Assembly: GCA_027676805.1 (NCBI GenBank)
Contig: JAQENU010000005.1
Coordinates: forward strand, 62,001-126,000
DNA length: 64,000 nt
Source of the DNA: Coprobacillaceae bacterium UN01-12pH3A
GTDB taxonomy: Bacteria > Bacillota_I > Bacilli_A > Erysipelotrichales > Coprobacillaceae
Direction of reading: 5' to 3'
Under the pieces are notes generated by a model. It saw nothing but the letters and a program-made list of their open reading frames with translations. It ran no database searches and had not been told where the DNA came from. A program made the translations under genes and the position numbers. Positions 9,003-18,098 of this stretch are shown here, piece by piece. The first letter of the stretch is position 1. Each line of letters begins with the position of its first letter.

Positions 9003-10208
9003 ATGAACGTTGTATTTATATCACCGCACTTTCCAACATATTTTTATAACTTCTGTGATCGTTTGAAAAAAAGAGGCGTTCATGTATTGGGAATTGGTGA
9101 TGAAGTTTATGATCACTTGTCAGCGCAGACAAAAGCGTCCTTGACAGAGTATTACCGAGTAGATCATTTAGATGATTATGAAGCGGTATATCGTGCCTGT
9201 GGGTATTTTATCAGTAAATATGGGAGATTGGACTGGATCGAATCTGAAAATGAATATTGGCTGGAATTAGAAGCAACACTGCGCAGTGACTTTAATGTGA
9301 ATACCGGAACGAAGATCGAACATATGGGAGAAATGAAATATAAATCCAAGATGAAAGATGTTTATCAGCAGGCTGGGATTCCGGTTGCTCGCTATCAGCT
9401 GCTTTATCAGCATGATGATGCTTATGCCTTTACCGATCGAGTTGGGTATCCGATTGTCGTAAAACCGGATAACGGTGTAGGCGCGAGTAAGACTTATAAG
9501 CTGGAAAACAGAGAGGAATTAGACTACTTTCTATCAACGAAAGATGATGTACTGTATATTATGGAAGAATTTGTAAACGGACACGTTGAAACGTTTGATG
9601 GCATTACAGATTCTAATAAGAATATTCTGATCTGTTCAAGTCATGTGATGCTTCATTCCATTATGGATACAGTGAATTTTGAGACAGATATGGCATTCTT
9701 CTCACAGTCTGTAGAGGATAATGATATTCGCCAAATCGGTGAAAAGGTAGTCAAAGCATTTGATACACGAAGTCGTTTCTTTCACTTTGAATTCTTCCGT
9801 TTAGATGGGGATAAGGAAGGTTTAGGTAAGAAGGGAGATCTTATCGGATTAGAAGTCAATATGCGTGCACCGGGCGCTTATATGCCGGATATGATCAATT
9901 ATGCCTATGATGAAGATGTTTACTCAATATGGGCAGATATGCTGGTGTTTGACCGTTGTTTCAGTGTTCCTCAAAGAAAATACTATGTTGGCTACGCATC
10001 ACGCCGTCATGGCATCGATTATGCTTACAGCCACGATGAAATCATCGCGATGATGAAAGATCAGCTGCTTTTAGAAACCGAAATTGCACCTGCACTTGCC
10101 GCTGCCATGGGGAATCATGCTTATTTATTTAGAACCGTTGACCATTATCATTTAGAAGAATGGGTTCGTACAATATTACGTCGTAAAGATGGGACAGAAT
10201 GGTATTAA
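9003..10208 (+). CDS. ATP-grasp family protein, substrate unknown
   Basis: A 401-residue protein with an N-terminal pre-ATP-grasp Rossmann-like part (NVVFISPHFPTYFYNF) and a carbamoyl-phosphate-synthase-type ATP-grasp fold. Visible elements are the lysine strand VGYPIVVKPDNGVGASKTY, the hinge YIMEEFVNGHVETFDG and the metal-binding end GLEVNMRAPGAYMPDMINYA. Such enzymes form an amide or ester bond from a carboxylate and a nucleophile at the cost of ATP. The partner substrates cannot be told from the sequence. It lies 52 bases after glgA with its own GGGAGG site, between two terminators, so it may be transcribed with or separately from the glycogen operon. Confidence 0.8.
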   Translation: MNVVFISPHFPTYFYNFCDRLKKRGVHVLGIGDEVYDHLSAQTKASLTEYYRVDHLDDYEAVYRACGYFISKYGRLDWIESENEYWLELEATLRSDFNVNTGTKIEHMGEMKYKSKMKDVYQQAGIPVARYQLLYQHDDAYAFTDRVGYPIVVKPDNGVGASKTYKLENREELDYFLSTKDDVLYIMEEFVNGHVETFDGITDSNKNILICSSHVMLHSIMDTVNFETDMAFFSQSVEDNDIRQIGEKVVKAFDTRSRFFHFEFFRLDGDKEGLGKKGDLIGLEVNMRAPGAYMPDMINYAYDEDVYSIWADMLVFDRCFSVPQRKYYVGYASRRHGIDYAYSHDEIIAMMKDQLLLETEIAPALAAAMGNHAYLFRTVDHYHLEEWVRTILRRKDGTEWY

Positions 10209-10225
10209 AACTTAGCTTATAATAA

Positions 10226-10276
10226 AAATGAATCTCAAAGTTTGGATAACCCAATCAAAGAGATTCATTTTATTTT
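10226..10276 (+). terminator. Terminator after the ATP-grasp gene
   Basis: Eleven-base stem AAATGAATCTC / GAGATTCATTT with an inner TTGG/CCAA hairpin in the loop, followed by TATTTTAA. It closes the plus-strand glycogen region. Confidence 0.75.
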
Positions 10277-10392
10277 AACCAAAATAACTGATGAACAAAA
10301 ACAGATATAATAAGAAATTCTTGAATCGATAATAGACAGCCGGTCTGAAACTGCAACCTTTTCAATCAGATAAATAAAAAGATATAAGAGTA

Positions 10393-10435
10393 TATATAAA
10401 AGGATTAATTTCTGCAGTATACAAAAATTAATCCT
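10393..10435 (-). terminator. Terminator of the 6-phospho-beta-glucosidase gene
   Basis: Eleven-base stem AGGATTAATTT / AAATTAATCCT with a 13-base loop, followed on the minus strand by TTTTATATATA. It lies about 30 bases beyond the stop codon of the minus-strand GH1 gene. Confidence 0.75.
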
Positions 10436-10463
10436 ATTTGATGTCTGAATTAGACCATGTTAT

Positions 10464-11969
<1,506 letters not shown>

Positions 11970-12001
11970 TCAAAAATACTTTTCAAATCTAACTTTTGTG
12001 C

Positions 12002-12029
12002 TATAATTATTTTTATAAAAGCGCTTACA
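12002..12029 (+). promoter_or_regulatory. -10 element and cre of the mini-gene
   Basis: TATAAT at 12002-12007 (preceded by TTGTGC) is followed nine bases later by TAAAAGCGCTTACA at 12016-12029, which matches the CcpA operator consensus at all but one defined position. The cre covers the expected transcription start, a repressing position. The -35 element is poor (TTTCAA with a 15-base spacer). Confidence 0.55.
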
Positions 12030-12064
12030 CTTTTCTAAAATCAGTGCAGTGGGGAGAGAATAAA

Positions 12065-12127
12065 GTGAAAAGAAAGTTGTTGATTGTCGCTTGTCTATTG
12101 ATTATGGTTGTCATTATCAGTGGATAA
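12065..12127 (+). CDS. Very short hydrophobic peptide (20 residues), function unknown
   Basis: A GTG-started ORF of 20 codons with a good ribosome site (GGGGAG, eight bases before the start). It encodes a peptide with a basic N-terminus (KRK) and an uninterrupted hydrophobic stretch ending in SG, enough for one membrane span. IVAC resembles a lipobox but comes too early for a normal lipoprotein signal. The ORF lies inside its own unit: TATAAT promoter, cre site and a strong terminator within about 170 bases. I do not recognise it; it could be a small membrane peptide, a signal peptide, or a regulatory RNA that happens to contain an ORF. Confidence 0.5.
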   Translation: MKRKLLIVACLLIMVVIISG

Positions 12128-12135
12128 GCTTCCTG

Positions 12136-12172
12136 ATCCTATTTCATATAGAAATAGGATTTTTACTTTTTT
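12136..12172 (+). terminator. Terminator of the mini-gene
   Basis: Ten-base perfect stem ATCCTATTTC / GAAATAGGAT with a five-base loop, followed by TTTTACTTTTTT. It begins eight bases after the stop codon of the 20-codon ORF. Confidence 0.85.
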
Positions 12173-12182
12173 ATAAAGGGGA

Positions 12183-12213
12183 TTGACATTAAAGTTAACT
12201 TTAATATTATAAT
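12183..12213 (+). promoter_or_regulatory. MerR-type promoter upstream of the DUF362 gene
   Basis: TTGACA (12183-12188) and TATAAT (12208-12213) are separated by 19 bases, two longer than optimal, and the spacer carries a perfect 18-base palindrome ATTAAAGTTAACTTTAAT (12188-12205). An over-long spacer with a central palindrome is the hallmark of promoters activated by MerR-family regulators through DNA distortion. From memory, the sequence resembles NmlR/AdhR-type operators. No merR gene is intact in this window. Confidence 0.7.
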
Positions 12214-12257
12214 GAACTTGTATAGAAAGATAACAATAATATAAAGGAGAAATAATA

Positions 12258-13130
12258 ATGGAAAAATCAAAAGTTTATTTTACCCGTCAGATTACACCGG
12301 AAGCTATGATCCTGATGTATAAAGTGATGGGCGTTAAGCTGCCCGGAAAAGTAGCGGTCAAAGTTCACTCCGGAGAAGTGGGAAATCAAAACTTTATCCA
12401 TCCTCAGTTTATGAAACCGATCATTGACCATGTACAAGGAACGATCGTAGAATGCAATACGGCTTATGAAGGAAAACGAAACACAACTAAAGAACACTGG
12501 GAAACCATGAAGCTTCACGGCTGGACAGATATTGCAGAGGTGGATATTATGGATGAAGAAGGCGAAATGGAGCTTCCGGTTAAAAACGGTTATCACCTGA
12601 AAGTCAACTATGTCGGGGAACATATGAAAAACTATGATTCTATGCTGGTATTAAGTCATTTTAAAGGACATCCAATGGGGGGCTTTGGCGGTGCTTTAAA
12701 AAACATTTCTATTGGAATTGCTTCGTCTCATGGAAAAGCACACATTCATGGTGCTGGTGTCGCAGCCAACATTTGGAGTGCAGACCATAATGAATTTTTA
12801 GAATCTATGGCAGATGCATCAGAATCAATCGTCCACTATTTTAATGAAAATATTGTTTATATCAATGTCATGTGCAATATGTCAGTCGACTGTGACTGCT
12901 GTGCAGAAGCCGAAGACCCTGCCATTGCAGATATCGGTATCTTATGTTCAACAGATCCATTGGCTTTAGATCAGGCCTGCTTAGATCTGGTTTATGCAAG
13001 CCAGGATCCCGGAAAATCCCATTTATTGGAGAGAATCGAATCAAGAAATGGGGTACATACTATCGAAGCAGCGGCAGCATTAAATATCGGAAACCGTGAC
13101 TATGAGCTAGTGGAGGTATCAGATAAATAG
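12258..13130 (+). CDS. DUF362-family protein
   Basis: A 290-residue protein starting KVYFTRQ and containing the DUF362 pattern GKVAVKVHSGEVGNQNFIHP, LSHFKGHPMGGFGGALKNIS and a late Cys cluster (CNMSVDCDCCAEAEDPAIAD). In many family members DUF362 is joined to a 4Fe-4S ferredoxin domain. Here no CxxCxxC ferredoxin motif is present, and the cysteine cluster at about residues 206-215 may bind metal instead. The exact activity is unknown. The ribosome site AAAGGAG precedes the ATG at 12258, and the gene is a single transcription unit with a MerR-type promoter and a terminator, so it is probably induced by a specific stress or ligand. Confidence 0.85.
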   Translation: MEKSKVYFTRQITPEAMILMYKVMGVKLPGKVAVKVHSGEVGNQNFIHPQFMKPIIDHVQGTIVECNTAYEGKRNTTKEHWETMKLHGWTDIAEVDIMDEEGEMELPVKNGYHLKVNYVGEHMKNYDSMLVLSHFKGHPMGGFGGALKNISIGIASSHGKAHIHGAGVAANIWSADHNEFLESMADASESIVHYFNENIVYINVMCNMSVDCDCCAEAEDPAIADIGILCSTDPLALDQACLDLVYASQDPGKSHLLERIESRNGVHTIEAAAALNIGNRDYELVEVSDK

Positions 13131-13138
13131 TTAAAATA

Positions 13139-13168
13139 AAAATCTGCGGAAATATTTCCACAGATTTC
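13139..13168. terminator. Bidirectional terminator between DUF362 gene and second purC
   Basis: Stem AAATCTG.GGAAA / TTTCC.CAGATTT with one mismatch, flanked by T-rich sequence on both strands. It serves the two converging genes. Confidence 0.75.
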
Positions 13169-13170
13169 TT

Positions 13171-13854
13171 TTATTTATCTAAAATAATGTCTGTCAAGTC
13201 TACAGGCTCAACGATTTTTCCGTCTTTATACACACGCATATTACCAGATGCAATTTCATCAATTAAGATGACTTCATCATTGTTGTAACCAAATTCAAAT
13301 TTAATGTCATAAAGATCAAGACCTTTTTTCTTAAGATCATCAGCAACTAATTTTGTGATTCTTAATGTTTGATCTTTCATGCTTGCGAATTGTTCTTCAC
13401 TCATGATTCCAAGAGCAGCAAGTCCTTCGCTAGTAATTAATGGATCTCCTCTGTCATCATCTTTTAATGTTGCTTCTACGTAACCCCCTTCTAAAGGTGT
13501 TCCGTCTTTAATATAATCCCCATAACGACGAATGAAACTTCCTGTTGCAACCAAACGGCAAATAACTTCAAGACCTTTACCAAATACTTTTGCAGGAAGA
13601 ACTTCCATTGTTGCTTCATCAATGTTTGCTCCCACATAGTGAGTCTTGATTCCAGCATCTTTTAAGATTTCAAAGAAATGGATAGAAGTTTCTAAGTTTG
13701 CTTTACCAATTCCGTCGATTGTTAATCCAACTGAGTTTTCACCCGGATCAAAGACACCGTCTTTACCAGTACAATCATCTTTGAATTTCAACATCACATT
13801 TCCGTTATCTAATTCATAAACATCTTTCGTTTTACCTTCATAGACTTTTTTCAT
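13171..13854 (-). CDS. SAICAR synthetase-like protein (second PurC)
   Basis: A 227-residue homologue of phosphoribosylaminoimidazole-succinocarboxamide synthase. It keeps [11 protein letters not shown] at the start, the [10 protein letters not shown] segment and DDDRGDPLI. The late motif that reads DEISPDTCRLWD in the operon PurC is here [14 protein letters not shown], so the acidic and arginine-bearing loop has changed. A canonical purC is present at 37705 inside the pur operon, so this copy is redundant or has another substrate. CGGAGG lies before the ATG, and a TATAAT at 13896-13901 (minus) is a likely -10. It stands alone. I am sure of the fold, less of the reaction. Confidence 0.85.
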   Translation of the reverse strand: MKKVYEGKTKDVYELDNGNVMLKFKDDCTGKDGVFDPGENSVGLTIDGIGKANLETSIHFFEILKDAGIKTHYVGANIDEATMEVLPAKVFGKGLEVICRLVATGSFIRRYGDYIKDGTPLEGGYVEATLKDDDRGDPLITSEGLAALGIMSEEQFASMKDQTLRITKLVADDLKKKGLDLYDIKFEFGYNNDEVILIDEIASGNMRVYKDGKIVEPVDLTDIILDK

Positions 13855-13895
13855 AATTTTCCTCCGTGTTATTTTATTGATTCTTGAACGTTGTT

Positions 13896-13901
13896 ATTAT
13901 A
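13896..13901 (-). promoter_or_regulatory. -10 element for the second purC
   Basis: TATAAT preceded by TGA on the minus strand, 42 bases before the start codon. The -35 side is weak. No riboswitch-like structure is seen in the short leader. Confidence 0.4.
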
Positions 13902-14034
13902 TCATTTTTTTGATGAATTTCTACATTTTTATGCAAATTTATATGATAAAAGATAATTTAATAGGGATCACTTACGAAAATCACGGTTTTAACAGGGAAC
14001 CTTGCTTCGATAACGAATCTGTGTTTAAATAAAA

Positions 14035-14058
14035 GCAGATATAAAGGAGGCCATCTGC
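14035..14058 (+). promoter_or_regulatory. Ribosome site held in a hairpin loop (RpiR-family gene)
   Basis: GCAGAT (14035-14040) and ATCTGC (14053-14058) form a perfect six-base stem whose 12-base loop contains AAAGGAGG; the start codon follows at once. The structure could tune translation, or present the site in an open loop. Confidence 0.5.
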
Positions 14059-14946
14059 ATGTTAATTGATGAAATATTAAGGGCGAAAGTGGGCTTTTCT
14101 CCTTTAGAGATCACCCTCGCCGATTATTTACTGGAACATCAGCAAGATATAAAGAAACAAAGCGCTCGCTATATTGCCAAAAAGCTGTTTACGGCTCCTT
14201 CAACCATTGTCCGCTTCTGTCAGAAAATCGGTTATCAAGGCTACAATGAATTTAGAGAGGCTTATCTTAAAGAACAGGTCTATTTATCTAAACATTTTGA
14301 TCCTATTGACCCTAACAAGCCTTTTGATGTTCAAGATAAAAACATGGTGATTGCCAATAAGATGGGGACCTTATATCATGAGGTTATTGAAGATGTCCTG
14401 ACCTTGCTCGATCATGATCAGCTTCAGGCTGCCATTCACCTTTTAGGAGAAGCAGATTTTATTTATATATATTCATTAGGGGTACAGTTAGATATTGCTC
14501 AGACATTTAAAGATAAGATGCTTAAAATCGGCAAAAATGTCATTACTGAAGAAAAAGCCGATGAAATGTTTTATCGCAGCAAATACTGTGATAAAAAAAG
14601 CGTCTTCATGTTAATCTCTTATTCCGGTGAAACAGAAACATTATTAAGAATTGCCAAGCAGTTAAAAAAACGTCATATTCCTTTATTGGCAATAACGACC
14701 TATGGTGAAAATTCACTTTTTCAATATGCTGATTTTATATTATATGTGTCCAGTCGTGAAAAGCTGATTGACAATTTAGGCAGCTTCAGCATGAATTTAA
14801 GTGTCTTGTTTTTATTAGATATCTTATACGCTAATCTGTTTAATGAAGATCGTGAAACGCATTATCAAAAACGAGTAGAGGCTTCTAAATCCTTTGAACA
14901 ATACCGAACAACGTATAATAGTTTATTAAAAGATGGAAAAGAGTAG
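14059..14946 (+). CDS. MurR/RpiR-family transcriptional regulator (HTH plus SIS)
   Basis: A 295-residue regulator: residues 1-75 are the RpiR-type helix-turn-helix (ADYLLEHQQDIKKQSARYIA, then FTAPSTIVRFCQKIGYQGYNEF), and residues ~125-255 a SIS sugar-phosphate-binding domain with the strand FMLISYSGETETLLRIAKQL. Such proteins sense phosphorylated sugars. The target genes are not shown by position; the cre-controlled 6-phospho-beta-glucosidase lies 2 kb away on the other strand and is one possibility. The ribosome site AAAGGAGG sits in a hairpin loop directly before the ATG. Confidence 0.9.
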   Translation: MLIDEILRAKVGFSPLEITLADYLLEHQQDIKKQSARYIAKKLFTAPSTIVRFCQKIGYQGYNEFREAYLKEQVYLSKHFDPIDPNKPFDVQDKNMVIANKMGTLYHEVIEDVLTLLDHDQLQAAIHLLGEADFIYIYSLGVQLDIAQTFKDKMLKIGKNVITEEKADEMFYRSKYCDKKSVFMLISYSGETETLLRIAKQLKKRHIPLLAITTYGENSLFQYADFILYVSSREKLIDNLGSFSMNLSVLFLLDILYANLFNEDRETHYQKRVEASKSFEQYRTTYNSLLKDGKE

Positions 14947-15064
14947 TGGAGCAGTCTTGCTTACTTTTAAATGATGAATTCGGTTTAATGGAAACGGACA
15001 TTAGGAACGATAAAACGATTGATTAGCAAGAAAAGACGAAATAATTTAGAAAAGGAGAAATAAA

Positions 15065-15451
15065 ATGGATGAACTGTTAATAAAAGAGTTAGTGAAGCAT
15101 TACCAGAAAGCCATTCATTCACAAAACAAAGAAGATTTTTACAGCTTATGGAGTAAAGATGAAGAAAACACATTAATTTCTATTACAAATAAGTTTATTG
15201 GACTAGATACGATCTATCAGGACTTTTTAATAAACGGGATTCAACGCCATTATTTAACCATTGATCTGATTGCGGAAAAGATCGATATTCATTTTGTGAC
15301 AAAGGAAATAGCTATTGTTGTTTTTCAATATCATACAGAGTGTATAAGAAGGGAAGATCAAAGTCCTTATGGCATTCAGGGATTAGAAACACAAGTCGTG
15401 ATCAAAAAAGAAAATGAATGGAAGCTGACTCATATTCATTATTCTAAATAA
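15065..15451 (+). CDS. SnoaL/NTF2-like small protein
   Basis: A 128-residue protein with the alpha-plus-beta cone pattern of the NTF2/DUF4440 superfamily: N-terminal helices (YQKAIHSQNKEDFYSLWS), a central strand region and a C-terminal pair of strands (TQVVIKKENEWKLTHIHYSK) typical of nuclear transport factor 2-like proteins. The family includes ketosteroid isomerase-like enzymes and binding proteins. No catalytic role can be assigned. The gene has an AAAGGAG site and is 118 bases downstream of the RpiR regulator, with which it might be co-transcribed. Confidence 0.7.
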   Translation: MDELLIKELVKHYQKAIHSQNKEDFYSLWSKDEENTLISITNKFIGLDTIYQDFLINGIQRHYLTIDLIAEKIDIHFVTKEIAIVVFQYHTECIRREDQSPYGIQGLETQVVIKKENEWKLTHIHYSK

Positions 15452-15525
15452 AAAACAGGCATTTGAAATAAACCGCCTTTATTAGAGAAACTAATAAATT
15501 GAGTTTACTTCATTGCCTGTTTTTA
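15449..15525. terminator. Long bidirectional terminator
   Basis: Outer arms AAAAACAGGCA / TGCCTGTTTTT, extended imperfectly for another ~11 bases, enclose an inner hairpin TTTATTAG / CTAATAAA. It lies between the converging SnoaL-like and oleate hydratase genes and has T-tracts on both strands. Confidence 0.8.
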
Positions 15526-15527
15526 GT

Positions 15528-17303
15528 TTATATAAGATGATAGCGTTCTAATAGTTCTTCGATAATAGTACCCTGGAGTTCTTTTAATGCTTTACGGCCA
15601 ACAAATTTATATTTGAAAGGCAGAGAAATCTGATCCAATTTTTTTCCATCCATCATTTTTGAAGTGGCATCTAACAAATCTCTCACGTCATAGCAAGATC
15701 CCCATACTTCCGGTACACCACGGTCGATGTCAAGCAGGGTATAGACTGCTTCCATTCCGGTTCTGACAGAATATTCGGTGGTGAAGATCGTATCTCGGAT
15801 GGTTTCGGCAAATTGACCGATAAAAGCAAAGTTAACACTGCCATTTGGAACAACATTTGGACGATCGCCTTTTTCGCGAGGCATAAAGAAAGCTGTAATA
15901 TAAGGCATCATACATGGAATAGTGCTTGCTGAATGAGTAGCAAGGTCTAAGATCTGATCTTCGGGAACCCCCATATGATACAGCCATTCTTCACATATTT
16001 CAATTCCGGTACATTCACGCATTGGTTTTTTTATAAAGTTTCCGGGTACATCTGTATAAAGTCCATAGATCCAGCCAACCAGCTGATCCTTAGGCTGAGC
16101 TTTAAAATGCGGCTGACGATTGAATGTATAGCTCATGAGCCAGTTAGAATCTTTAACAGTGACAATCCCGCCGGTAACGACTTTTCCTGAGAATGGGTCA
16201 CGTTTGCATATCTTTTCTAAGTATGGCGGAATCTTGTCATCTAAAGTAGTGACAGTTGCGGATTCCCAGTTTGTTGCTTTGATGTTGCCGCAGAATTTAT
16301 CAGGATGACCGAAGTCCGGGTGTTGTGCGGCAATCTTTTTCCATAACTGCCAGCATCCGCCGTCTCCCTCTTTAGTATTGTGGATTGGTGCATGTGTGTT
16401 ATCGCCTAAAGTAGAGTTTTCTGTACAACTGCCATTCGTGATAAAGAGCAAATCATCTTCTGTCAGATCAATAGATTCTTCAATTCCTTGATGCAAACAG
16501 ATAATACGCTTGGCTAGTTTTTTAGAGCCATTGAATTCAAATTCAACATTGGTTACCTGAGTGCTGTAATGGAATTGAACATGATGAGATTCCAAATACT
16601 TGATCATAGGTAAAATCAGGGATTCATATTGATTATATTTCGTAAATTTTAAGGCACTGAAATCAGGCAGACCACCAATATGATGGATAAAACGCTGAAT
16701 ATATAATTTCATTTCCAAAGCACTGTGCCATGTTTCAAAGGCAAACATGGTTTGCCAGTACAGCCAGAAATTAGATTTGAAAAATTCCGGATGTAAAACA
16801 TCTGTGATCGTTTTATTATAAAGCTGATCATCAGGGGTCATAAATAATTCCATAATGCTCATAGCGGCTTTATCTGATAAGGCAAATTTGCCATCAGTAT
16901 GCGCATCTTGACCACGATTGACTGTTGCACGCATTAATGAATAGTTAGGATCTTTTTTATTTAACCAGTAGTATTCATCTAACACAGAAACGCCTTCTGT
17001 TTCAATGGATGGAATCGAATGAAATAAATCCCATAGACATTCAAAGTGATTCTCCATTTCACGACCGCCGCGAATAATAAATCCTTTTTCAAAATTGTAA
17101 ATGCCATCACAGGCACCGCCAGGCAAATCCATTTCTTCTAAGATATGAATATGTTCACCTTTCATCTGTCCATCTCTGACTAAAAAGCAAGCTGCCGACA
17201 AAGAAGCTAGGCCGGAACCGATCAGATAGGCTGATTTTTTATCGACTCCTTCTGGTTTTAATGGTCGGGCAAACGCTTCATAATTTCCGTTACTGTAATA
17301 CAT
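15528..17303 (-). CDS. ohyA: Oleate hydratase (FAD-dependent fatty acid hydratase)
   Basis: Adds water to the cis-9 double bond of oleic or linoleic acid, giving 10-hydroxy acids; in gut bacteria this detoxifies unsaturated fatty acids. Length is 591 residues. The N-terminal FAD-binding segment [20 protein letters not shown], the [13 protein letters not shown] region carrying the catalytic glutamate, and the late block [13 protein letters not shown] identify the myosin-cross-reactive-antigen family. AAGGAGG precedes the ATG. A TetR regulator is encoded directly upstream on the same strand, which is a common arrangement for this enzyme. Confidence 0.95.
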   Translation of the reverse strand: MYYSNGNYEAFARPLKPEGVDKKSAYLIGSGLASLSAACFLVRDGQMKGEHIHILEEMDLPGGACDGIYNFEKGFIIRGGREMENHFECLWDLFHSIPSIETEGVSVLDEYYWLNKKDPNYSLMRATVNRGQDAHTDGKFALSDKAAMSIMELFMTPDDQLYNKTITDVLHPEFFKSNFWLYWQTMFAFETWHSALEMKLYIQRFIHHIGGLPDFSALKFTKYNQYESLILPMIKYLESHHVQFHYSTQVTNVEFEFNGSKKLAKRIICLHQGIEESIDLTEDDLLFITNGSCTENSTLGDNTHAPIHNTKEGDGGCWQLWKKIAAQHPDFGHPDKFCGNIKATNWESATVTTLDDKIPPYLEKICKRDPFSGKVVTGGIVTVKDSNWLMSYTFNRQPHFKAQPKDQLVGWIYGLYTDVPGNFIKKPMRECTGIEICEEWLYHMGVPEDQILDLATHSASTIPCMMPYITAFFMPREKGDRPNVVPNGSVNFAFIGQFAETIRDTIFTTEYSVRTGMEAVYTLLDIDRGVPEVWGSCYDVRDLLDATSKMMDGKKLDQISLPFKYKFVGRKALKELQGTIIEELLERYHLI

Positions 17304-17332
17304 ATAACATTCCTCCTTGTTGATATGCTTAT

Positions 17333-17338
17333 ATTATA
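17333..17338 (-). promoter_or_regulatory. -10 element upstream of ohyA
   Basis: TATAAT on the minus strand (in AACTATAATATAAG), 30 bases before the ohyA start. It suggests that ohyA is also transcribed independently of the regulator gene. No clear -35 hexamer is seen. Confidence 0.45.
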
Positions 17339-17371
17339 GTTAGCTTATGGAATAAAAACGATGGACAGATA

Positions 17372-17404
17372 AAAGCCAATGGCTAAATTTTAACCATTGG
17401 CTTT
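17372..17404 (-). terminator. Hairpin between TetR gene and ohyA
   Basis: Eleven-base perfect stem AAAGCCAATGG / CCATTGGCTTT followed on the minus strand by TATCTG, a weak T-tract. It may terminate the regulator transcript or act as a binding site upstream of the ohyA promoter. A second inverted repeat, TGGACAAA / TTTGTCTA, lies at 17420-17443 and could be an operator. Confidence 0.45.
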
Positions 17405-17440
17405 ATATTGTCTAAATTTTGGACAAACCTCTGTATTTGT

Positions 17441-18007
17441 CTATCTTTCCTCAAAACGCAGCAGGGCCTTATGAAAATCCCCTTCAATTAAAGTGGTTAA
17501 ATCCTGAATGATGTCATTAGGATTCAGCTTCATATTCCCTTCAATCCATTCTAAAGCGAGTCCTACAAAAGCATGTTTATAAAAATTAGCGATAAACTCT
17601 TTGTGTTTTTGATCGACTTTCATGCCTTGTGCCTGCTCATTGACAACGTCCATTAGGAATTGATAGGTCGTTTGATTAAGGAAGCGCATGAGATCTTTTC
17701 GGCTTAATGAATGATAAGTATTTAAAATAAATGTTTTATTGTCTAAGGCATACTGAAACAAAGCCTGTACCCCGTCTGCCCATGTTTCGTATGTTTTATT
17801 GTCAGCAATGACTTTCTCCATTTCGGTTTCATAAATCCAATCGATAAGATCATAGATATCCTGAAAATGATAATAGAAAGTATGACGATTTACTTCACAG
17901 TCCTCAGTAATATCGGTAATCGTAATTTTGGATAGCGGCTTGTGGATTAACAGTTTCTTTAATGAAGCCGCAAGGGCTCTCTTAGTTATTTGTGACATTA
18001 AATTCAT
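17441..18007 (-). CDS. TetR/AcrR-family regulator, DhaS-like
   Basis: A 188-residue regulator: the first ~50 residues hold the TetR helix-turn-helix (SKITITDITEDCEVNRHTFYYHF), followed by an all-helical ligand domain of the type found in DhaS-like regulators. It is encoded 137 bases upstream of oleate hydratase on the same strand and is the most likely controller of that gene, with fatty acids as plausible inducers. Two starts are possible, 18007 and 17998 (ATG TCA CAA); the second has a slightly better placed GAG. The downstream hairpin separates it from ohyA. Confidence 0.87.
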   Translation of the reverse strand: MNLMSQITKRALAASLKKLLIHKPLSKITITDITEDCEVNRHTFYYHFQDIYDLIDWIYETEMEKVIADNKTYETWADGVQALFQYALDNKTFILNTYHSLSRKDLMRFLNQTTYQFLMDVVNEQAQGMKVDQKHKEFIANFYKHAFVGLALEWIEGNMKLNPNDIIQDLTTLIEGDFHKALLRFEER

Positions 18008-18057
18008 CTCTTTTCTTTTACTCTCTATTTATCATTTTAGCATATTTTATGGGAGAT

Positions 18058-18095
18058 GTAATAAAAAAGAAGTACAGCTTTTGCCATACTTCTTT
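18058..18095 (-). terminator. Terminator of the MATE gene
   Basis: Nine-base stem AAAGAAGTA / TACTTCTTT with a 12-base loop, followed on the minus strand by TTTTATTAC. It lies just beyond the MATE stop codon. Confidence 0.75.
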
Positions 18096-18098
18096 ATT

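Noticed and set aside
12267..12623. 118-codon minus-strand frame opposite the DUF362 gene
   Set aside because: It is the complement of a conserved gene and would end in its ribosome-site region; no promoter on that strand.
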